Shown here: positions 1-7,338 of the stretch, in pieces
Layout: every line of letters starts with the position of its first letter
How positions within the stretch are numbered: the first letter of the stretch is position 1
From: Halosimplex carlsbadense 2-9-1
GTDB lineage: Archaea > Halobacteriota > Halobacteria > Halobacteriales > Haloarculaceae
Length of the DNA stretch: 64,000 nt
Reading direction: 5' to 3'
Assembly: GCF_000337455.1 (NCBI RefSeq)
Contig: NZ_AOIU01000003.1
Location: forward strand, 38,119-102,118
Notes under the pieces: generated by a model
What the model saw: only the letters and a program-made list of their open reading frames with translations
Databases searched by the model: none
What the model was told of the DNA's origin: nothing
Made by a program: the position numbers and the translations under genes

Positions 1-72
1 GTCGGACGCGACCGGCGGGCCGCCCCTATCCGCCGGCTTCGAACAGTTGCCGATCGTGAAGTCGTACATACA

Positions 73-80
73 TTTATATA
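73..80 (+). promoter_or_regulatory. TATA box of the glycosyltransferase gene
   Basis: A TTTATATA box lies about 30 nt upstream of the ATG at 108. In haloarchaea transcription starts about 25-30 nt after the TATA centre, so the transcript is probably leaderless. This spacing supports the ATG at 108 over the out-of-frame ATG at 101. Confidence 0.6.
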
Positions 81-107
81 GGGGCGGCGTGCGACAGTCG
101 ATGTACG

Positions 108-1499
108 ATGCGTCCCCGAAACGCCCTCCCCTCCACTAGCCCCAGCCCTGGCCGTCTGCGCCGGACGCTCCGTCGCGCCGGCGCCGCGGCCCGAACGCTC
201 CGACCGAGATCCCTCCGCGAGGCGGCCGACGCGACCGCGTACGTCGGCCTCGTCGCCGCCGTCGTCGTCGCCGGCTACCTCCAGGGCGGTATGACCGTCG
301 TCGTCGCGGTCCCGACCGTCCTCGGACTCGGGCTCGGCAGTATCGTCGTCGTCCAGGCGGTGATGGCCTGTTTCACCGTCTCCGGCATGTTCGGCTGCTC
401 GGCGCTCGCGCTGTTCGGCCAGCGCGCCGTCGAGACCACCGACCGCCGCCCCGCGACCGGCCCGACCGTCACCGCCGTCGTCCCCGTCCACCGCGACGCC
501 GAAGTCCTCGACCGCAGCGTCGAGAGCCTGCTCGACGGTCACTACGAGGACCTGCGCGTGGTCGTCGTCGCCGAACCCGACGACGGAGCCTCCATCGAAC
601 GCGCGCGCGAGTACGCCGCCCGCGAGGAGCGCGTCGAAGTGCTGGTCAACACCCGCTACCCCGGCAGCAAGGCCGGCGCCGTCAACTACGCCGCCGAGGT
701 GACCGACTCGGAACACCTCGCCGTCTTCGACGCCGACGAACGGGTCGACCCGCGGTTCGTCTCCTCGGCCGTCGCCCGCCTCGACGACTGCGACGTGGTC
801 CAGGGTCGGACCGTCCCCGAACCGGACGGCCTCGTCGAGACGGTCGCCTACTACGAGTCCGTCGTACTCGGTGACCTGAGCCAGCGGCTGCTCACGCTGG
901 TCACCGACTTCACGATGGCCGCCAGCCGCACCGTCGTCATGCGCCGGTCGGCCTTCGAGGCCGTCGACGGCTACGACCCTGAGATGCTCACCGAGGACTA
1001 CGCCTTCGCCTTCGACTGCTACGAGGCCGATCTGGACGTGGTCGAGCTGCTCTCGCAGACCTCGACCATCGAGGGCGCCCACAGCGTCGCCGACTGGTGG
1101 GGCCAGCGCAAGCGTTGGATGACCGGCTACGCCCAGACCCTCCACGACCTCCTGACCGAGTGTCGCTCGCCCCGGAACTACCGGACGCTGCTCGCCCCGC
1201 TGCTCTGTGCCGGCTCGGTGTTCGGCAACGTCTTCATGCTCTCGCTGGTCTCCAAGGCCGCCGTCCTCGTCGTCAGCGGCGCGGCGACCTGGCTCGCGCT
1301 CCCCGTCGCGACGCTCGCCGGTGCCGCCCTGGCGCTACGGGTCAGCGACGCCCGCCGCGGCCGGGTCGGCGGCGTCGGCCTCGGCTGGCTCGCGACGCCG
1401 CTCGTCCTCCCGCTGTACAGCCTCGTCGGTATCCGCGCCGCCGTCGCCTACCTGTTCACCTGGGACGGCGAGTGGTACAGCGTCGCCAAGGGAGTCTGA
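108..1499 (+). CDS. Membrane-anchored family 2 glycosyltransferase
   Basis: The 463-residue protein is a GT-A fold, probably processive, glycosyltransferase that would transfer a sugar from a nucleotide or lipid donor at the membrane. A basic N-terminus is followed by a membrane segment near residues 45-90. The GT2 core starts at about residue 120 (AVVPVHRDAEV), with the metal-binding FDADE motif near 205, the TEDY acceptor/base motif near 300 and the QRKRW motif near 330. Two to three hydrophobic segments close the C-terminus. This order matches cellulose-synthase-like and hyaluronan-synthase-like enzymes. The gene stands alone, so acceptor and product cannot be inferred. Confidence 0.85.
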   Translation: MRPRNALPSTSPSPGRLRRTLRRAGAAARTLRPRSLREAADATAYVGLVAAVVVAGYLQGGMTVVVAVPTVLGLGLGSIVVVQAVMACFTVSGMFGCSALALFGQRAVETTDRRPATGPTVTAVVPVHRDAEVLDRSVESLLDGHYEDLRVVVVAEPDDGASIERAREYAAREERVEVLVNTRYPGSKAGAVNYAAEVTDSEHLAVFDADERVDPRFVSSAVARLDDCDVVQGRTVPEPDGLVETVAYYESVVLGDLSQRLLTLVTDFTMAASRTVVMRRSAFEAVDGYDPEMLTEDYAFAFDCYEADLDVVELLSQTSTIEGAHSVADWWGQRKRWMTGYAQTLHDLLTECRSPRNYRTLLAPLLCAGSVFGNVFMLSLVSKAAVLVVSGAATWLALPVATLAGAALALRVSDARRGRVGGVGLGWLATPLVLPLYSLVGIRAAVAYLFTWDGEWYSVAKGV

Positions 1500-1522
1500 G
1501 CGCCCCCGACCGAGACGTCCGG

Positions 1523-1756
1523 TTAGATGTCCACCCAGTCGGCCTCGGGCCCGTGGTCCGTGATGAACTGCTTGCGTGACTCGACGGCGTCGCTCATCGC
1601 GTCGTAGGTCTCCCCGCGATACCGGACCCGATACAGCGGCGGCTGGGCGGCGCAAGGGTGAAGGAACTGATAGACGTGGACCTCGACCGCCCGCGCGAGC
1701 GGTCGGCCGCCCCTCCGGTCGAGAGGTACCTGACCCGCCGCTCGGAGCGAATCCAC
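1523..1756 (-). CDS. Small hypothetical protein
   Basis: This short reading frame ends in a segment with balanced, protein-like composition (YRVRYRGETYDAM, then an acidic helix ending PEADWVDI). I recognise no family. The first ~25 residues from the GTG at 1756 look like out-of-frame sequence, so the true start may be an internal GTG or ATG. It follows the PhoU-like gene by 32 nt on the same strand and could be co-transcribed with it. Confidence 0.4.
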   Translation of the reverse strand: MDSLRAAGQVPLDRRGGRPLARAVEVHVYQFLHPCAAQPPLYRVRYRGETYDAMSDAVESRKQFITDHGPEADWVDI

Positions 1757-1788
1757 CGTACGACCGCTCCCGCCGAGCGGGCGGAGAC

Positions 1789-2823
1789 CTATCCGTCGAC
1801 GACCGACGGGTCGCGAAAGGTCAGGTCCGTCGCGACGGAGATGCTGTTCTCGGCGGCGCGGGCGCTCCGTTCGAGCAGGACGACGGACCGCTGGAGCGCC
1901 AGCAGCGGTTCGGGTCGCGCCGTCGCGAGGTGCTCGTTCATCGACTCGACCTCGTCGTCGACCCGCTCGAAGGCGTCGTTCGCCCGCTCGATCCCCTCGT
2001 AGTCGCGGTTCTTGACGCTGCTGATGGCGACGTCGGCCGCCTCGTCGATCGTCTCCCGGAGCGCCTCGAGCCGCTCGGTCGTCGCCTCGTCGGGCGTCCC
2101 GTCCTGCTCCTGGGCGATCGTCGCGATCTCACAGGCCGCGTCGGCCATCGAGAGGATGTCCGCGGCGATCGACCGGAACCCGATGATCGGCAGGTCCGCC
2201 TCCAGCCCGACGTCTTGGCTGAGCCGCGGGTTCTGGTAGGTCGTGAACAGGAGTCGCAGAAAGAGGAAGTAGAGCTTCTCGACCTGCGGGTATCGCTTGG
2301 AGACGACGCGGGCGGTCGAGGTATCGCCGTCGATCAGCGCGGTCACCGCGTCGTCGCGCATCGACGCCTCCGTGCGGTGGAGCCGGTCGAGGAGCGTCGG
2401 AATGTCGAAGTCGTCCGGCGCGACGGAACACCGGACCGTCACCGACTGGTCGCGCTGTTCGATCGCGCCCAGGCCCATCAACCGCCGTTCGGCCGCCAAG
2501 ACGCCGTCGTGATGGGAGAGTTTCAGCGGCTCCGACCCCTCGATCCGGACGATCTGTCGCCCCAGGACATACTGACTGACGAGCGCTCGCTCCAGCGCCT
2601 CGTTCTCGAGCAGGTCCGCGTTGATCAGCGTCTCCTCCTCGTCGTTCGGTGACCGCTCCGGGCTCAACAGCAGCGACTCCCCGTTTTTCGATTCCTGAAG
2701 GATCACCTGGTCGCTCTTGTCGATGTCGTGGGCGCGGGCCCACTCGACCGGTATCGAGACGCCGAACGTCGACGACCCCAGTTTCTGTACCTTCCGTTTC
2801 ATCCGCGATGGATCGTCGTTCAT
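1789..2823 (-). CDS. PhoU-family regulator with N-terminal AbrB/SpoVT domain
   Basis: The ~344-residue protein begins with a swapped-hairpin AbrB/SpoVT-type DNA-binding domain (KRKVQKLGSSTFGVSIP near residues 8-25). It continues with two helical PhoU-like repeats rich in acidic residues. Proteins of this architecture are haloarchaeal regulators linked to phosphate uptake. No pst genes are nearby, so the target transporter is not shown here. I chose the ATG at 2823; an internal ATG at 2802 directly before KRKVQKLG is also possible. The AT-rich stretch from 2850 to 2940 probably contains the promoter. Confidence 0.8.
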   Translation of the reverse strand: MNDDPSRMKRKVQKLGSSTFGVSIPVEWARAHDIDKSDQVILQESKNGESLLLSPERSPNDEEETLINADLLENEALERALVSQYVLGRQIVRIEGSEPLKLSHHDGVLAAERRLMGLGAIEQRDQSVTVRCSVAPDDFDIPTLLDRLHRTEASMRDDAVTALIDGDTSTARVVSKRYPQVEKLYFLFLRLLFTTYQNPRLSQDVGLEADLPIIGFRSIAADILSMADAACEIATIAQEQDGTPDEATTERLEALRETIDEAADVAISSVKNRDYEGIERANDAFERVDDEVESMNEHLATARPEPLLALQRSVVLLERSARAAENSISVATDLTFRDPSVVDG

Positions 2824-3068
2824 ACCTGGCGTTCGACTGTAACGAAACCGAGATCGAATACCCACATAACGCTTCTCTAGGTATCCACTATTACCGTATT
2901 GAGACGATCCAATTTATGTATGTATTTTTCAATCCTTCAAAAATGACCGAACGGGCACCGCCGGCAGAGACGCTCCCGTCGGAGAGAGGGGCCCCCTACT
3001 CGGAGCGAGACGTGACGGATCCCGTCGGGAGGGCGGCGATGGTCCGACCGGACGCCGGCCGGCCCCTA

Positions 3069-3371
3069 TCACGCCCGAGCGGGCCGACCGACGGGGTACA
3101 GCGAGCGGATCAGCAGCGCGAACCCAGGCGCGACGAGCAGGCCCTGGACGAGCAGGGTCGATTCGGCGTCGAGCCCGAGTGCGACAGCGCCCAGCGCACC
3201 GACCAGCGGGCCGAGCGCGACCGCGCCGAGGCCGTAACTGAGCAGCGAGAGCGAGCGCGAGGCGGTTCGACTCGCTGCACGGTATGCGAGCGAGGCGACG
3301 ACACCGCCGAAGACGACGGCAACAGCCGTCACGACGAGCGTCGCGACCGTCAGCGTAGTGTTCGTTGGCAT
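3069..3371 (-). CDS. Small membrane protein, three predicted helices
   Basis: The 100-residue protein has three hydrophobic segments (about residues 7-28, 42-62 and 70-92), separated by a short Arg/Ser-rich loop. It resembles the small haloarchaeal membrane proteins often found next to HTH regulators (DUF7521-like), but I assign this by general pattern only. There is no signal peptide beyond the first helix and no catalytic motif. The function is unknown. Confidence 0.6.
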   Translation of the reverse strand: MPTNTTLTVATLVVTAVAVVFGGVVASLAYRAASRTASRSLSLLSYGLGAVALGPLVGALGAVALGLDAESTLLVQGLLVAPGFALLIRSLYPVGRPARA

Positions 3372-3686
3372 GGTTGATCACCGTCGGGGAGCGGTTCGCC
3401 GTCCGACCGTCGGGCTCGTTGCGAGCGCCGACGCCACCCGGACCGCGACCGACGCGTCCCCGGCCGTGTGCGAAGGTACCACGAGAGCGCCCTTCAATCC
3501 CTCTCGGCCTTCCTACCGGGCGAGAACGGTGGGGACGGGCCCGCCGTCGCGTCCGTCGACGAACGGCGCGTCTCGCCGTTCGACGGCACGGTCTCGCCGG
3601 AGAGAGGGGTCTCGTCGCTGCCCAACCGCTCCCAGCGGCTGGGAATCACGACACGGCTTATCCGCCCGCTGGGGCAACGTCGGTGT
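3372..3686. other. Intergenic stretch without a recognised gene
   Basis: This 315-nt gap separates the divergent small membrane protein and DoxX genes. I see no protein with haloarchaeal acidic composition, no RNA gene and no strong hairpin. Promoters for both flanking genes should lie here. Confidence 0.5.
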
Positions 3687-4217
3687 ATGGCGACGCGAGA
3701 ACTCGAATCCAAGGTGTTCGGCTGGGACGTGGAGTTCACCTACTCGGAGACGTGGATCGGTTACGCCCTGTTCGGACTGCGCCTCATCATGGGCTGGACG
3801 CTGTTTTACGCGGGGATCACGAAGGTCGTCGACCCCGAGTGGAGCGTCCGCGGGTTCCTGCTGTACGGGATCCCCGACGGCAACCCGCTGACCGGCCTGT
3901 GGACGGCGATGGGCAACGACTGGGCGTGGCTGCTGACGCCGCTGAACCAGCTCGGCCTTACCCTGGTCGGCCTCGCGCTGATCCTCGGACTGTTCGTCCG
4001 CTTCAGCGCGTTCTGGGGCGCCACCATGATGCTGTTCTACTGGATGGCCTCCTACCCCTTCGACAACGCCCTGCTCATCGACTACCACATGGTGTACGTC
4101 TTCCTCCTGTTCGGCCTCGGCGCGTTCGGCGCCGGCCGGATCCTCGGGCTCGACGCCCGTATCGAACAGCTCGATATCGTCGAACAGTACCCCCAGCTCC
4201 GGCTGTTCCTGGGATAG
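3687..4217 (+). CDS. DoxX-family membrane protein
   Basis: The 176-residue protein carries four hydrophobic helices in the DoxX/TQO-small-subunit pattern, including the typical GLRLIMGWTLFYAGITKV segment in helix 1. DoxX proteins in archaea include a thiosulfate:quinone oxidoreductase subunit, but many family members have no known role. No partner DoxA-like gene is next to it. The ATG at 3687 was chosen because sequence upstream of it reads as non-coding and the conserved N-terminus begins at MATRELE. Confidence 0.8.
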   Translation: MATRELESKVFGWDVEFTYSETWIGYALFGLRLIMGWTLFYAGITKVVDPEWSVRGFLLYGIPDGNPLTGLWTAMGNDWAWLLTPLNQLGLTLVGLALILGLFVRFSAFWGATMMLFYWMASYPFDNALLIDYHMVYVFLLFGLGAFGAGRILGLDARIEQLDIVEQYPQLRLFLG

Positions 4218-4379
4218 CCGAGCCGGTCCGATCGGTCGGTGGCGGGACGTCCCGTTTCTGACGTTCTCCGTGGTCACGAACGGCGACCGCGGCCGACGCT
4301 CGCTTTTAACTCTTGCCGTGTCCACCGCCAGCGTGGAAGCTGGCACAGACGTATTCGGGGGAGCCGCGAACACACTCGC

Positions 4380-5825
4380 ATGGACGACGAGACCGGAGTA
4401 TCCAGCGACCTGAAGGAGACGCTCCAGCGCCACCGTCGCGGCAGCGGTTCGGACGGGACGCTGGTACTGAGCGACCAGGAGGGGTACGTCGGCGACGAAA
4501 TCACGCTGAAGGGCCGCAACTTCCCCGCCGACGAGGAGTACGAACTGCTGTGGAACTCGACGGAGGGCCGGTGGGGCGTCCTCGAAGGGAACGAGATCGT
4601 CGGCCCGCAGTACCAGCCCCGGACCGAGCGCATCGGGACCGTCAGGACCGACGCCGACGGCGCTTTCGACGAGGACTGGACCGTCCCGAGGGACTACGGC
4701 GGTGCCCACCGCATCCAGGTCCAGAACGGCGACGACAACGTCCTCGCGCGCGACGAGTTCTCGATCACGCCCCACTTCGAGATCGACCGCACCGAGGCGC
4801 CGCTGGGCGAGGCCTTCACGATCACCGGCTACGGGATCGGCCCGAACGTCGTCACGAACAACTACCAGGTGTCCTGGGACAACGGCAACGTCGGGTTCAT
4901 GACGGGCGTGATGAACCGCGGGACCGCCACCGCGGAGATCCGGGCGGTCGGCCCGCCCGGCGAGCACGTGATCCAGGTGTGGCGCAACTACAAGGGCGTC
5001 CCCTACCTGCAGAACAACACCCAGTCGCCGTACGGCCCGGTCGCCGGCGGCCGCCAGTCCGTCTGGACCGTCGACGTGACCGAGCCCGAGGCCGACCCCC
5101 GGACCGCCTGGGTCGACCCGCTGCTCGACGAGCAGCCCATGAGCGTCCACTACCCCGAGATCGAGGCCGACAGCGAGGCCGAACTGGAGATCTCCCCGCC
5201 CTCCGGCCAGGCCGGCACCACTGCCGTCATCACCGGCCGGAACTTCCCGGCCGAGTCCGAGGTCGACCTGATCTGGTACCGCCACGAGGGCCACCGCGTC
5301 AAGGGGATCCCCATCACGCCCGAGCCTAAGCCCGACGTGCTCCCGAGCGTCGAGACCGATTCGGAGGGCTCCTTCCAGACGGAGATCGCCATCCCCCGCG
5401 CCGAGGGGTCGACCCGACCGATCACCGCCGCCGTCGACGGCCGCGAGGTGGCGGTGACGGGCTTTATGATGCAACCGTCCATCGAGACGTTCGCGCCCGT
5501 TCGCGGCCCCGTCGGCACCGAGATCGACATCGAGCTGTCGGGGATCGGCTGGACCATCTACGAGAACGCCCCCTTCTTCGTCTACGACAACACGCCGCTG
5601 GGCTACGTCTGTGGCACCGCCGGCGACGACAAGGAGGGCATCGTCCACGCCCGGATCCGCGCGGCCGGCGAGCCGGGCTGGCACTTCCTCGACATCTACC
5701 CCAGTCTCTTCGATATGCAGGAGGAGAAGCCGGTGTTCGAGGTGCGCCCGCACCTCTCGTATCTCGACAACCACCCCGTCCGGCCGCTGCCGGCCCTGCA
5801 CATGGCCTTCGAGGTCACCGAGTGA
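4380..5825 (+). CDS. TIG/Ig-like repeat protein, no signal peptide
   Basis: The 481-residue protein is built from four beta-sandwich segments. The first and third are related (GDEITLKGRNFPADEEYELLW and GTTAVITGRNFPAESEVDLIW regions, near residues 35-65 and 270-300). The second and fourth are also related (LGEAFTITGYGIG and VGTEIDIELSGIGW regions, near 140 and 380). These resemble IPT/TIG or Ig-like folds. Such proteins are usually exported, yet this one starts with a charged MDDETGVSSDL sequence and has no signal, lipobox or membrane anchor. Its TGA overlaps the next ATG (TGATG at 5823-5827), which indicates translational coupling. Its role is unknown; scaffold or substrate binding is a guess. 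Confidence 0.7.
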   Translation: MDDETGVSSDLKETLQRHRRGSGSDGTLVLSDQEGYVGDEITLKGRNFPADEEYELLWNSTEGRWGVLEGNEIVGPQYQPRTERIGTVRTDADGAFDEDWTVPRDYGGAHRIQVQNGDDNVLARDEFSITPHFEIDRTEAPLGEAFTITGYGIGPNVVTNNYQVSWDNGNVGFMTGVMNRGTATAEIRAVGPPGEHVIQVWRNYKGVPYLQNNTQSPYGPVAGGRQSVWTVDVTEPEADPRTAWVDPLLDEQPMSVHYPEIEADSEAELEISPPSGQAGTTAVITGRNFPAESEVDLIWYRHEGHRVKGIPITPEPKPDVLPSVETDSEGSFQTEIAIPRAEGSTRPITAAVDGREVAVTGFMMQPSIETFAPVRGPVGTEIDIELSGIGWTIYENAPFFVYDNTPLGYVCGTAGDDKEGIVHARIRAAGEPGWHFLDIYPSLFDMQEEKPVFEVRPHLSYLDNHPVRPLPALHMAFEVTE

Positions 5826-6796
5826 TGGCACTGGACCTCTCGCTGGCCTGCCACCCCTACGCCTGGACGCAACCGCTCCGGGACGGCCGCGTCGAACCCG
5901 AAGGGATCGACCTCTCGGCGGTGAACTACCCCAACCCGGTTCGGTTCTCCCGGATGGTCCGGGGCCTGGAGTTCGACGCCTGCGAGCTGTCGATGGGGAC
6001 CTACCTCGCCACCCGCCGGGACACCGACCGCTTTCCGTTCACCGCGCTCCCGATCTTCCCGTTCCGGAAGTTCCGCCACGCGTACATGTACGTCCGCGAG
6101 GGCGCGGGGATCGATTCGGTCGCGGATCTGGCGGGCGCCCGCGTCGGCATCGTCAACTGGCAGACCACGACGGGCATCTGGCAGCGGGGCACCCTCGCCG
6201 ACCGTCACGGCCTCGACCTCGGATCGGTCGAGTGGGTCTCGGGCGGCTCGGAGATCGTCGATATCGACGTGCCCGAGCGGTTCGACGTCGAGTACGTCGG
6301 CCACCAGGGGTCGACGATCGGCCTGCTGGAGGACATGATCGAGCGCGGCGAGATCGACGCGATCTTCCACCCCGTCGACTCGGGAGTCGCGAACGCCCGC
6401 CGGCTGTTCGACGACGCGAAGGGCGTCGAACAGACCTACTACCGCGAGACCGGGATCTTCCCGATCATGCATGCGATCGTCGTCCGCGACGACGTGCTCG
6501 ACGAGCATCCGTGGGTCGTCCAGCCGCTGTACGACGCCTTCGAACGCGCCAAGGAGATCGGCCTGACGGCGCTGGAGCGGCCGCGTGAGCTCCCGCTCGT
6601 CTGGGCGGACGTGTACGCAGACGAACAGCGAGCGGTGCTGGGCGAGGACCCCTGGGCGTACGGCCTCACCGAGGACAACGTCACCGCCGTCGAGACGCTG
6701 GCTGAATACGCCCACGACCAGGGCGTCGCCGCCGAGCGCTACGACGCCGGCGAGCTGTTCGCGACCGACCACCTCGACACCGAGTACTACGCCTAG
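5825..6796 (+). CDS. 4,5-dihydroxyphthalate decarboxylase-like protein (PBP2 fold), copy 1
   Basis: The 323-residue protein matches the family that includes bacterial 4,5-dihydroxyphthalate decarboxylase, a periplasmic-binding-protein fold used as a cytosolic enzyme. Typical features are the LSLACHPYAWTQPL opening, the FDACELSMGTYL segment near residue 55, and YYRETGIFPIMH near residue 205. There is no signal peptide, which favours an enzyme over a transport protein. It is coupled to the TIG-repeat gene upstream and followed by molybdenum hydroxylase genes. A related copy lies at 11064-12062. The substrate is unknown; an aromatic or heterocyclic carboxylate is a reasonable inference. The ATG at 5825 is preferred to the GTG at 5822. 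Confidence 0.75.
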   Translation: MALDLSLACHPYAWTQPLRDGRVEPEGIDLSAVNYPNPVRFSRMVRGLEFDACELSMGTYLATRRDTDRFPFTALPIFPFRKFRHAYMYVREGAGIDSVADLAGARVGIVNWQTTTGIWQRGTLADRHGLDLGSVEWVSGGSEIVDIDVPERFDVEYVGHQGSTIGLLEDMIERGEIDAIFHPVDSGVANARRLFDDAKGVEQTYYRETGIFPIMHAIVVRDDVLDEHPWVVQPLYDAFERAKEIGLTALERPRELPLVWADVYADEQRAVLGEDPWAYGLTEDNVTAVETLAEYAHDQGVAAERYDAGELFATDHLDTEYYA

Positions 6797-6888
6797 ACGC
6801 TCAGGCGGGGATAGCCACGGGGCCGTGGGACTCCCACTCGACGGGATTCCCCGTCGGGCGTTTATGTCGCTCGCACCGACGCTCTCCT

Positions 6889-7338
6889 ATGGAGTTCGAG
6901 GGAACCGAGACCGTCCCGGTCGAGCGGTCGGCGGCCTGGGATCGGATCACCGACCCGGCCGTGTTGACCGCCTGCGTCATGGGCGCCGAGGAGATCACAC
7001 GGGTGACCGAGGACCGCTACGAGGGGGAGATCCGTCAGCGGATCACCGGGATCGACGTGGCGCTCGAAGGAGAAGTCCGGATCGAGGAGCGCGACCGACC
7101 CGAGTGGCTCCGGTTCACCGGCACCGGGACGGACTCGCGGACCGGGAGTCGCATGGACGCCGACGTAACGGTGACGCTGGCCGAGGAGGGCCGAGCGACC
7201 GAACTGGTCTACGACGTGGACGTGACCTTCACCGGCCGCCTCGCGACGATGGGGTCGCGAGTGCTCCGCCGACAGGTCCGCGCCAACGTCGAGACGTACT
7301 TCGAGAACCTCGTCGACCGCGTGGGGGCCCGCGCGTGA
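6889..7338 (+). CDS. CoxG-like SRPBCC protein
   Basis: The 149-residue protein has the START/SRPBCC pattern of CoxG-type proteins (FEGTETVPVERSAAWDRITDP at the start, then alternating strands and a C-terminal helix). In carboxydotrophs CoxG helps recruit CO dehydrogenase to the membrane; homologues accompany many molybdenum hydroxylases. The stop codon overlaps the GTG start of the large subunit by 4 nt, so the genes are coupled. A second CoxG-like protein is encoded at 16792-17331. Confidence 0.8.
   Translation: MEFEGTETVPVERSAAWDRITDPAVLTACVMGAEEITRVTEDRYEGEIRQRITGIDVALEGEVRIEERDRPEWLRFTGTGTDSRTGSRMDADVTVTLAEEGRATELVYDVDVTFTGRLATMGSRVLRRQVRANVETYFENLVDRVGARA

Noticed and set aside
3513-5831. 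Long minus-strand open frame opposite the DoxX and TIG-repeat genes
   Set aside because: Its translation is Arg/Leu/Val/Gly-rich, with no motifs. It mirrors the codon bias of the real genes on the plus strand, as is usual in very GC-rich DNA.
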